A stretch of 59,576 nucleotides of DNA from Flavipsychrobacter sp. (GTDB taxonomy: Bacteria > Bacteroidota > Bacteroidia > Chitinophagales > Chitinophagaceae), in contig JAOQAP010000229.1 of the NCBI GenBank assembly GCA_025963465.1, forward strand, positions 1 to 59,576. Reading direction: 5' to 3'. The translations under genes and the position numbers were made by a program. The notes under the pieces were generated by a model. It was not told the origin of the DNA and made no database searches. It saw nothing but the letters and a program-made list of their open reading frames with translations. Shown in pieces: positions 45,586-52,390 of this stretch (its first letter is position 1; each line of letters starts with the position of its first letter).

Positions 45586-45612
45586 AAAGCCACTACCGAT
45601 GTAGTGGCTTTT
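45586..45612 (+). terminator. Terminator of the DUF4293 gene
   Basis: Perfect 11-bp stem (AAAGCCACTAC / GTAGTGGCTTT) with loop CGAT, then TATTAT. Symmetric enough to work in both directions. Confidence 0.88.
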
Positions 45613-45629
45613 ATTATGTTGTTTATTTT

Positions 45630-45717
45630 GGCGCGGGTGCTCCCACCCCGATTACATTCGGCCTTCGCCTCATTCCATCTGTGAGCTACGCTCGTGCTTT
45701 TGCACCTAACGGCGCAA
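45630..45717. repeat. Diverged intergenic repeat, copy 2
   Basis: Starts GGCGCG, has CCACCCCG, then CTCGTGCTTTTGCACCTAA and ends GCGCAA, the same landmarks in the same order as 44935-45049 but about 30 bases shorter. Confidence 0.6.
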
Positions 45718-45784
45718 TGACATGTATTGATACCAAGTATGATGTCTAATTGACATAACTTCTTGTTGTTTCTTTGATTGACGG

Positions 45785-46609
45785 TTATTTGTCTTTTGAG
45801 AAGGAGCGTTTCATTTCCATGACGTCCATTTCCAGGTCGGCGAGGCGGTGGTATACTTCGGCTGGCTCGCTGAAGTCGCTGCTTATTTTCATGCGGCCAT
45901 ACCATACTTCTTTTATGTCTTCAGGGTCTATCTCCAGTGTAGGGAACTCGTGGCGGTGTGCTATGGTATCTGACTTCAGGTATATCTTGCCGCGTTCTTT
46001 CAGGCGGTTCACTACCCTTTTTACGGCTACGCCGCCGGTATGTACTACTACATATACCCTGTTGTCGCGTATCTTATCCAGCTGGTCTATCCACTCGCCT
46101 ATTATGCGGTCGCCATGCAGCACATTCGGCGCCATTGAGGGGCCGTCCACTTCAAACATACGGTAAGTGGCATTGTTCAGTCCCGGCAGACGAAAGGTGG
46201 GCAGGGTTTCCATGAACTCCACATCGCCGTAACCTGAGAGATAACCAGCTCTTGCTTTTACCGGCACATATACAATATTGTCGTTACCGCTATTGTCTAC
46301 CGTTATGATGCGGGGTATATTACTATATCCGCCGGGTATGGGTATTGCTGAAGATTTAGGGAACGCCGCCTGCAACATCACGTCTTTTTCGGTCGACTTC
46401 AGGATATCTTCTATGTTTTTTGACAACATATCGTCCAGGGAAACTCCAAAAAATTTGGAAAATATGATCAAAGTGTCAAGGTTTGGCTCACTGATGCCTG
46501 CCTCGTAGTTGGCTATTGTGGTACGTCCTATATTCACCGCAGAGCTAAGCGCATCCTGCGTTTTGCCGGATTTCTTTCTTAAGAATTTAAGATTTGTTGC
46601 TAAGTACAT
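45785..46609 (-). CDS. LexA/CI-type self-cleaving repressor (XRE helix-turn-helix plus S24 peptidase)
   Basis: 274 residues. An XRE/lambda-type helix-turn-helix spans about 5-60 (KTQDALSSAVNIGRTTIANYE). The C-terminal S24 domain has a Ser-Lys dyad: Ser158 in VDGPSMAP and Lys197 in VAVKRV, 39 residues apart (37 in LexA). An Ala-Gly cleavage site (Ala121-Gly122 in KARAGYL) lies 36 residues before the Ser, close to the 34 in LexA. Such proteins self-cleave on RecA activation and de-repress a phage or SOS-linked genes. It is divergent from the MuB-like gene, with overlapping control regions. The -7 box ends four bases before the ATG, implying a leaderless mRNA. Confidence 0.92.
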   Translation of the reverse strand: MYLATNLKFLRKKSGKTQDALSSAVNIGRTTIANYEAGISEPNLDTLIIFSKFFGVSLDDMLSKNIEDILKSTEKDVMLQAAFPKSSAIPIPGGYSNIPRIITVDNSGNDNIVYVPVKARAGYLSGYGDVEFMETLPTFRLPGLNNATYRMFEVDGPSMAPNVLHGDRIIGEWIDQLDKIRDNRVYVVVHTGGVAVKRVVNRLKERGKIYLKSDTIAHRHEFPTLEIDPEDIKEVWYGRMKISSDFSEPAEVYHRLADLEMDVMEMKRSFSKDK

Positions 46610-46613
46610 GATG

Positions 46614-46673
46614 CAAATGTAAGATTATTTTTCCACAAAATTTGGATTTGTCAAAATAATTGGAATATCTTTG
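46614..46673. promoter_or_regulatory. Divergent promoters and likely operator of the repressor
   Basis: Leftward -7 box TACATTTG (complement of 46614-46621). Rightward -33 TTTG (46641-46644) and -7 TATCTTTG (46666-46673), 21-base gap. Between them lie the dyad ACAAA/TTTGT (46635-46639, 46647-46651) and direct repeats CAAAATTTGGA (46636-46646) and CAAAATAATTGGA (46652-46664). A repressor bound here would cover both promoters, the lambda-like layout of a self-regulating switch. Confidence 0.6.
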
Positions 46674-46770
46674 TGTCGTAATTGATGCTACAGGCAATCA
46701 AAAATACAGAATAAAAGTATCTGTGCCAATAAAATTGTCTAAGCAAAGGATTACGGAAAAGTGCTAACCC

Positions 46771-46809
46771 ATGACACTAATCTGTAACCACGAAAACTTA
46801 AGCATATGA
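46771..46809 (+). CDS. Possible 12-residue leader peptide overlapping the MuB-like start
   Basis: A short open frame (ATGACACTAATC..., encoding MTLICNHENLSI) ends in a TGA that overlaps the ATG of the next gene (ATGA). This layout allows translational coupling. Short frames arise by chance, so support is weak. Confidence 0.25.
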   Translation: MTLICNHENLSI

Positions 46810-47654
46810 CAAACGAACAAAAAGGACAAGTAAGAGACGCATTAGTGCGGTATGTAAACAATTTTCCTACGCAGGGCATGGCGGCGGAAAGTTTGCACGG
46901 GATTAGCTCATCAACGATCTCACAGGTAAAGAACCATAACTGGGAACAGCTGAGCGACAGGCTATGGCACCACGTAGCCCGCCAGGTGGGTTTTTACTGC
47001 GGCGAATGGCAGGCTGCGGATACGAGTGTATACCTGCTGCTGCGCATATTGCTGAGCGACGCACAGCACTACGCTATGACCTATGGTATAGCTATAGGTG
47101 AGGGCCTGGGCAAAACATTTACCGCAGGCCGCTATATGAGAGAAAATGAATCTGTATACTATATAGCCTGCAACGAACAGTATAACCGCAAATCGTTCAT
47201 GGCTACGCTGATGACCAATGCCGGAGTTGAAGCAAAGGGCACCGTACCACAGATGATGATGCATTATGCGATGCACATCGCAGAGCAACCCGCTCCCGTG
47301 CTGATAATAGATGACGCACATAAGCTAAAGGACAGGGTGCTGCACCTGGTGGTATTGCTGGCCAACAGCATGATGGCGAAAGCGGGTGTGGTGATCATGG
47401 GATCAGATAAGCTGCGGACGAAGATAGTGGAAGGCGTGCGGCTGAAGAAAGTGGGATTTGATGAGATATACCAGAGCATCGGCAGGCGCTTTATAACAGT
47501 GGAAAATATGGGGCCGAAAGATCTGGACCTGGTATGCAGGGCAAACGGCGTGTGCGAGGAAGGGCTGATAAAAGAAATAGCAGAGCAATGCGATAACCTG
47601 CACACGGCATCGCAACTGATACAACGGCAAACACATTATAGCCATGCGGCTTAG
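46806..47654 (+). CDS. MuB-like AAA ATPase (transposition-target/ExeA-type)
   Basis: 282 residues. The N-terminal 60 residues look like the small helix-turn-helix DNA-binding domain of phage Mu B (GMAAESLHGISSSTISQVKN). The AAA core has Walker A GEGLGKT (98-104) and Walker B VLIIDDAH (165-172), then a sensor-type segment GVVIMGSDKL. In Mu-like elements MuB binds target DNA, activates the transposase MuA and gives target immunity. No MuA-like transposase (DDE) gene is present in this window, so the function here is open. The promoter diverges from the repressor gene. Confidence 0.85.
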   Translation: MTNEQKGQVRDALVRYVNNFPTQGMAAESLHGISSSTISQVKNHNWEQLSDRLWHHVARQVGFYCGEWQAADTSVYLLLRILLSDAQHYAMTYGIAIGEGLGKTFTAGRYMRENESVYYIACNEQYNRKSFMATLMTNAGVEAKGTVPQMMMHYAMHIAEQPAPVLIIDDAHKLKDRVLHLVVLLANSMMAKAGVVIMGSDKLRTKIVEGVRLKKVGFDEIYQSIGRRFITVENMGPKDLDLVCRANGVCEEGLIKEIAEQCDNLHTASQLIQRQTHYSHAA

Positions 47655-47657
47655 TTT

Positions 47658-47671
47658 GGTTAATTGGTTAA
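47658..47671. repeat. 14-mer GGTTAATTGGTTAA, copy 2
   Basis: Identical to 45534-45547 and 48554-48567; four bases after the stop of the MuB-like gene. Confidence 0.7.
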
Positions 47672-47675
47672 TCCT

Positions 47676-47727
47676 CCTTCGCTGCTTATCATGTTCTTGT
47701 ATAAGCAGCTACGGCGGACGAAGAAGG
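47676..47727. repeat. Imperfect inverted repeat between the MuB-like and DnaA-IV genes
   Basis: Inner arms GCTGCTTAT (47681-47689) and ATAAGCAGC (47701-47709), and outer arms CCTTC / GAAGG. It could be a hairpin in the transcript or an intergenic repeat. Confidence 0.6.
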
Positions 47728-47807
47728 TTAATAGGGTAATAGGTTGATGAGATCAATAAATGGCTGCTTCCGAAGAATAATTAAATAACGACTTTAAGAA
47801 TAAACAT

Positions 47808-48266
47808 ATGAATAACATACCGCAATTTCAGAGCGCTGCAAGGCATATAGCAAGGTCTGCGCAGCAGAAGATCAAAAACAAGACAGGTATGCAGGTGACA
47901 CTGCTGCTATACCCTGATGCAGACCTGCTGCGAACACCCAAGCATATGCTGCACGTAATAGCGCTGTCGCTGGGCATGGAGGCAGAATGCTTTAAAATGA
48001 AGACACGCAAACGGGATATCGTTGAGCTGCGGTTCATAGCCTCGCTGTTCCTGCGTAACAATTTCCCAAGGATAACGCTGTACCAGATAGCGGCGCTCTT
48101 TGGTGGGTTGGACCATTCGTCTGTGCTGAGCGGGATGGCGAGGGCGTATGACCTGATACAGGCCGGAGACCCACGCTTTGTAGAAAAATACAATACTGTA
48201 CTAAAATCTGTAAATCTATGGCTAAGAAAAGAGGAATCAGGCTACGCATCAGCCAACAGCGCGTAG
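47808..48266 (+). CDS. Stand-alone DnaA domain IV-like DNA-binding protein
   Basis: 152 residues. The C-terminal half matches the origin-binding domain IV of DnaA: RKRDIVELRFIASLFLR (about 67-83) and the signature FGGLDHSSVLSGM (98-110; the DnaA form is FGGxDHTTV). There is no AAA ATPase domain, so it cannot be an initiator alone, but it could bind DnaA-box-like DNA. The N-terminal 60 residues are unrecognised. It may compete with host DnaA or recruit replication or transcription to an element; both are inferences. It overlaps the next gene by 49 bases. Confidence 0.8.
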   Translation: MNNIPQFQSAARHIARSAQQKIKNKTGMQVTLLLYPDADLLRTPKHMLHVIALSLGMEAECFKMKTRKRDIVELRFIASLFLRNNFPRITLYQIAALFGGLDHSSVLSGMARAYDLIQAGDPRFVEKYNTVLKSVNLWLRKEESGYASANSA

Positions 48267-48535
48267 AGGCGCTCAAAGAAATATGCGACGAAATGCTGGA
48301 GGAATTTGCCCCGGCAAACGAGCACCAGCACCTGCTGAAAGAATACCTGGTAGAGCTGCGCCACAAACTGGAAGAAATGCTGAAGCGCAACCAGAACCTG
48401 TATACCCTTTCTCACTCAGGTGCAGAATCAATAGCGTTTTACCAGCTATGGCATATGCTGGACATAAGTGCGGACAAATACGCTACACTGATAGTGGACA
48501 ACCTGCTGAAAAAAATGGGGAACATGGCCGCATGA
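48218..48535 (+). CDS. Small helical protein of unknown function
   Basis: 105 residues, almost all helical, with a basic start (MAKKRGIRLRISQQRV) and a charged coiled-coil-like stretch around HLLKEYLVELRHKLEEMLKR. No family recognised. It begins 49 bases inside the DnaA-IV gene in another frame, which implies translational coupling and makes a shared function likely. Confidence 0.65.
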   Translation: MAKKRGIRLRISQQRVEALKEICDEMLEEFAPANEHQHLLKEYLVELRHKLEEMLKRNQNLYTLSHSGAESIAFYQLWHMLDISADKYATLIVDNLLKKMGNMAA

Positions 48536-48553
48536 CAGGTCAATTAGTTAAAG

Positions 48554-48567
48554 GGTTAATTGGTTAA
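48554..48567. repeat. 14-mer GGTTAATTGGTTAA, copy 3
   Basis: Identical to 45534-45547 and 47658-47671; 18 bases after the previous stop. Confidence 0.7.
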
Positions 48568-48732
48568 AGGGGCATGCGGCAGTTTAATTGTTGCTGATAC
48601 CCAACTGAATGGCCCGGCGCCGTTGTCATTATTATGATAGTTTTTTCTTTGGCATGAAAATTATTATACTAGTAATGAGCGCACATAAGCACCATGAAAA
48701 AAACTACTGAGAACGAATAAAGAAGCAAGACA

Positions 48733-48963
48733 ATGAAAAGACAAGCATCACACAACGGTTTATCTTCCTTAGAAAGATTTGTAACATCAGGAAGAGGAAT
48801 GCAGCATAGCTCATCTGCTACTACAGACCATGGAGACGCAACAAGGCGCCAGAAAAAACATGATATGCTGGTTACATTTATGGCCAACGCGCATACACCA
48901 AAACGGAGGCCCGCCCCTGTAAGACCTAAATTACTGACCACATTACTGTCTATCTTCTTTTAA
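48733..48963 (+). CDS. Small basic protein of unknown function (tentative)
   Basis: 76 residues, rich in Arg, Lys, His and Ser, with a hydrophobic end (LLTTLLSIFF). No family seen. The case for a gene is its ATG spacing and position within a same-strand run of small genes; a 72-residue-plus frame can arise by chance, so it is tentative. Confidence 0.4.
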   Translation: MKRQASHNGLSSLERFVTSGRGMQHSSSATTDHGDATRRQKKHDMLVTFMANAHTPKRRPAPVRPKLLTTLLSIFF

Positions 48964-49052
48964 AAGGAGACAGATGACAATTCCGATGGGGTTGGTATGA
49001 TTTTTTATTACATGAAAACAAGATTACTCACTATTTCTATAAAGCATTGACC

Positions 49053-49343
49053 ATGAACAGAACGGCATACATAGCAGGAAAAATAACCGGCCTGCCCAAA
49101 GGACACGTACAGAACAAATTTAATGTAGTGAGCAACCAGCTTTCAGGCATGGGCTACGAGGTGATAACGCCAGACGCAGTGACGGATGACTCGAAAGGAT
49201 GGGACGCCAGTGTGCGTAACGATATAAAGAAGATGCTGGAGTGCGACGAAGTACACCTGTTACCAGACTGGCAGGACAGCAAGGGTGCACAACTGGAGCG
49301 TGACATAGCATTGCGCCTGGGCATGCAGGTGGTATATCATTAA
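49053..49343 (+). CDS. DUF4406 / nucleoside 2-deoxyribosyltransferase-like protein
   Basis: 96 residues. YIAGKITGLP at the N-terminus, then NDIKKMLECDEVHLLPDW and SKGAQLERDIALRLGM match DUF4406, a small Rossmann-like family common in phages and related to nucleoside deoxyribosyltransferases. Start chosen at ATG 49053; an upstream in-frame TTG at 49047 is less likely. It is the last gene of the accessory island and is followed by a strong terminator. Confidence 0.85.
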   Translation: MNRTAYIAGKITGLPKGHVQNKFNVVSNQLSGMGYEVITPDAVTDDSKGWDASVRNDIKKMLECDEVHLLPDWQDSKGAQLERDIALRLGMQVVYH

Positions 49344-49367
49344 GCAAAAAAGAAGATGGTTATAATT

Positions 49368-49397
49368 AAGGCGATGTGCAATTTGTGCATCGCTTTT
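49368..49397. terminator. Terminator at the island / photolyase boundary
   Basis: Stem GCGATG / CATCGC extended by G-U pairs and flanked by AAG / TTTT, with a T-rich tail rightward and an A/T-rich tail leftward. It can end both the DUF4406 gene and the convergent photolyase gene. Confidence 0.8.
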
Positions 49398-49402
49398 CTT
49401 TG

Positions 49403-50707
49403 TTATTTATTCAACCCCGTCTTATATGCCTTCAGGCACCGTTCGCGAGCCATGCTGTGATCTACAATAGGCTGAACGTAAGTAAGCTCGTCATATTCCG
49501 GTACCCAGTGGCGTATGTATTTTAGTTCCGGGTCAAATTTTTGCGTTTGCAGGTATGGATTGAAGACCCGGAAGTAGGGCGCGGCATCACAACCGGAGCC
49601 CGCTGCCCATTGCCAGCCGCCATTATTGGCAGCGAGATCATAGTCCAGCAGCTTTTCTGCAAAGTATGCCTCGCCCCAGCGCCAGTCTATCAGCAGGTCT
49701 TTGGTGAGAAAGCTGGCCACGATCATGCGTACCCGGTTGTGCATAAAGCCGGTCTCGTTCAGTTCGCGCATACCTGCATCTATTATGGGGTAGCCCGTTT
49801 GCCCGGCACACCACAGCTCAAATTCTTGCTCATTGTTGCGCCAGGGTATGTTGTCGTATTCTTTTTTAAATGCGCCATTCACCACATGTGGAAAGTTGGA
49901 TAGTATCGCCTGGTAGAAATCGCGCCATATAAGCTCGTTGAGCAGGGTTGCATTCAGTTCAGTGGCCTGTGTGGCAAGGTGGCGAATGCTTACTGTGCCA
50001 AAACGCAGGTGCACACTAAGCCTGGTTGTGCCGTGCATTGCAGGGAAGTCGCGTGTTTCATCGTAACGTTTCGCAATTTCTTCGTTTAGCTTTGCTGGGA
50101 CTATACCTGGCGGTGCTTCTTTAAAGCCTAGTGCGGCCAATGACGGAATACGTTCAGGTGCTTGCTTATAGAAATTGTGATAGTATTTTTTTGTTGGATA
50201 TGGTTTCAGATAGAAGCCATTGAGCCGCTCCTTCCACTTTCTGCTGTAGGGTGTGAATACAGTATAGGGTTCGCCATTGTCCTTTACCACTTCCTTTTGT
50301 TCAAAGATCACCTGGTCTTTAAAAGAGTAGAAGGGGATATCTTTCTTCTTCAGAAATTGTTCTATGTCCTCATCACGTTTTATGGCCGATGGTTCATAGT
50401 CACGATTGGTATATACGGCGGTAATATTGTATTCCTCCGTGAGTTGTTTAAAGCTTTCGTTCGGTGTGCTGTGCAATACATGGAGGGTGCTGCCCATCTT
50501 TACCAACTTACCCTGCATATCACTTATCGCATTATGTATGAAGTGAACGCGTTTGTCTTTCTTATTTTCCAGCAGATCCAGTATCTCCGTGTCGAATATA
50601 AAGACAGGCAAAACGGGTATTCCGGTTTTTAACGCATGGTACAACCCCGCATTATCATCGAGCCTGAGATCGCGGCGAAACCAGAATATGGTAATGGGTT
50701 GGCGCAT
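49403..50707 (-). CDS. phrB: Deoxyribodipyrimidine photolyase (class I)
   Basis: 434 residues. Repairs UV-induced cyclobutane pyrimidine dimers using light. The N-terminal antenna domain begins ITIFWFRRDLRLDDN, and the FAD-binding C-terminal domain has WRWGEAYF, DYDLAANNGGWQWAAGSGCDAAPYFR and FNPYLQTQKFDP, all characteristic. Length is slightly short of the E. coli enzyme (472). A variant -7 box TAGCTTTA (complement of 50711-50718) ends three bases before the ATG, so a leaderless mRNA is likely. Confidence 0.95.
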   Translation of the reverse strand: MRQPITIFWFRRDLRLDDNAGLYHALKTGIPVLPVFIFDTEILDLLENKKDKRVHFIHNAISDMQGKLVKMGSTLHVLHSTPNESFKQLTEEYNITAVYTNRDYEPSAIKRDEDIEQFLKKKDIPFYSFKDQVIFEQKEVVKDNGEPYTVFTPYSRKWKERLNGFYLKPYPTKKYYHNFYKQAPERIPSLAALGFKEAPPGIVPAKLNEEIAKRYDETRDFPAMHGTTRLSVHLRFGTVSIRHLATQATELNATLLNELIWRDFYQAILSNFPHVVNGAFKKEYDNIPWRNNEQEFELWCAGQTGYPIIDAGMRELNETGFMHNRVRMIVASFLTKDLLIDWRWGEAYFAEKLLDYDLAANNGGWQWAAGSGCDAAPYFRVFNPYLQTQKFDPELKYIRHWVPEYDELTYVQPIVDHSMARERCLKAYKTGLNK

Positions 50708-50830
50708 AGATAAAGCTAAGATGGATTTATTGAAATAAAGGGCCGGAAGATTATTTTTTTATTGCTGCCATACTAAGAATGGTTTTTTGTTAGTTTAATG
50801 ATATGTTTATGCAAACATTACCCCTTCATT

Positions 50831-52339
50831 ATGAGCCGCAAGCAAGTGATAGCCCTGATCATACTTATCATTATTGTTTCTATACCCATATTTGTGCACC
50901 TGGATGTAATAACGGTACAATTATGGGATGAGTCGCGGGTCGGCGACCATGCCATAGCAATGATAAGAGATAACAACTGGCTGGTGACCACCTATCATGG
51001 TAAGCCGGATATGTGGATGACAAAACCGCCGCTAATGGCATGGCTACAGGCACTGGATATGAAACTAATTGGATATAATGAGCTCGCTATACGCCTGCCT
51101 TCCGCACTGGGCGCACTGGGTACATGCCTGCTGTTATTTTACCTGTTTACCAAAAAGCTTAAAGAGCACCTGCCGGGAATGATAGCAGCCATAGTACTGA
51201 TAACAGTACCCGGATATGTTATATACCATGGCACGCGCACAGGTGAATATGATTCGCTGCTCACCATGTTTATGACAGGCTATGCCGTCTTTTTCTTTTT
51301 TTACTGCGCAGAAAATAAAGGTAAATATCTCCTGCTTACTTTCCTCTTCGTGATACTTGCTACACTTACCAAAGGAATACAGGGGGTTACATTTATTCCT
51401 GCATTATTTGCATATGCTATTTATAAAAAACGAATAGCTACAATTATTAAATCACCGCTGTTCTACACAGGTATAGCGGGGTTTATGATGTTCGCTGTGG
51501 GGTATTATTTATTGAGGGAACACTATAACCCGGGTTATATAAAGACAATTCAGGAAAATGAGATAGGCGGCCGATACAATTCTGTAATAGAAGGACATAA
51601 GGGTGGGCCATGGGAATACCTGTATATGCTGGTAGGTGAATATTTTAATAACTGGTACCTGCTGGTAATACCCGGGGTGATAGCAGGCTTATTCAATAAA
51701 GATAAAGCGATAAAAGACATAACTGTTTTTGCCACGATATTTGCGTTGCTATACCTGGTCATTATCTCCGGTGCGCAAACACAGATATACTGGTACCTGC
51801 TACCCATCTATCCTTTCTTATCGGTTTTGGTCGCGGTATTGTTATATACAGTTTGCCAGCTACTGGAAGGCATCGGTAATATTGCGGAAGTAATATCATT
51901 AAAAATATCCGGCGCTGTTATGTCCTATATCTTCCTTGTGCTGGTGCTTTTTGCTCCTTATCAAAAGATATGTGATTATGTACTGTCGAATGTGACAGAC
52001 AACTGCATGAAACCGGAACGGCATAACATACAACTATACCTACAGCGCATACTACACAAACATGATAAAGGAATGGACGGCACAGTTTTTCTGGAAGACG
52101 GCATAGAGCAAGACCTGGAATGGTATGTAATGGCCCTGCAGCAAGAGCACAGGCTCTTTAAAATAGCACCAAGAAATGAAATAAAAGCAGAAGATAAAGT
52201 AGTCGTGTTCCTGCCAGAATCAAAGCAGTACCTGGCCGAAAGATATGACCTGACCGTATTGGACTCCCTGGAAAATGTGGTAAGATACCAGTTGCATGAA
52301 AAAAAGACAGTGCCGGGCATGGCGGCCGCAATAAAATGA
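50831..52339 (+). CDS. Glycosyltransferase family 39-like membrane protein (ArnT/PMT type)
   Basis: 502 residues with about ten membrane segments. GT-39-type features: WDESRVGDHAIAM in the first periplasmic loop carries the acidic catalytic residues (D-E), then KPPLMAWLQALD, and a long hydrophobic core. Such enzymes transfer sugars from polyprenyl-phosphate to lipids or proteins in the periplasm; ArnT adds aminoarabinose to lipid A, others O-mannosylate proteins. The acceptor cannot be told. The start at 50831 (MSRKQ) was chosen over one 33 bases upstream for the better signal segment. Confidence 0.85.
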   Translation: MSRKQVIALIILIIIVSIPIFVHLDVITVQLWDESRVGDHAIAMIRDNNWLVTTYHGKPDMWMTKPPLMAWLQALDMKLIGYNELAIRLPSALGALGTCLLLFYLFTKKLKEHLPGMIAAIVLITVPGYVIYHGTRTGEYDSLLTMFMTGYAVFFFFYCAENKGKYLLLTFLFVILATLTKGIQGVTFIPALFAYAIYKKRIATIIKSPLFYTGIAGFMMFAVGYYLLREHYNPGYIKTIQENEIGGRYNSVIEGHKGGPWEYLYMLVGEYFNNWYLLVIPGVIAGLFNKDKAIKDITVFATIFALLYLVIISGAQTQIYWYLLPIYPFLSVLVAVLLYTVCQLLEGIGNIAEVISLKISGAVMSYIFLVLVLFAPYQKICDYVLSNVTDNCMKPERHNIQLYLQRILHKHDKGMDGTVFLEDGIEQDLEWYVMALQQEHRLFKIAPRNEIKAEDKVVVFLPESKQYLAERYDLTVLDSLENVVRYQLHEKKTVPGMAAAIK

Positions 52340-52342
52340 AAA

Positions 52343-52363
52343 GTGAGCGGGAATACCGCTCAC
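52343..52363. terminator. Hairpin between convergent genes
   Basis: Perfect 8-bp stem GTGAGCGG / CCGCTCAC with loop GAATA. The U-tract is weak, so it may be a hairpin-only end or a bidirectional terminator. Confidence 0.6.
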
Positions 52364-52390
52364 CTTAAGTAGTCGCTGTTAAATTATTTC

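Noticed and set aside
48669-48941. 90-codon minus-strand frame across the tentative 76-residue gene
   Set aside because: No signal or domain; the plus-strand alternative agrees with the direction of the surrounding genes.
45785-49343. Reading the island as a complete Mu-like prophage
   Set aside because: No MuA-type transposase, Gam, head, tail or lysis genes are visible; only repressor, MuB-like and small genes.
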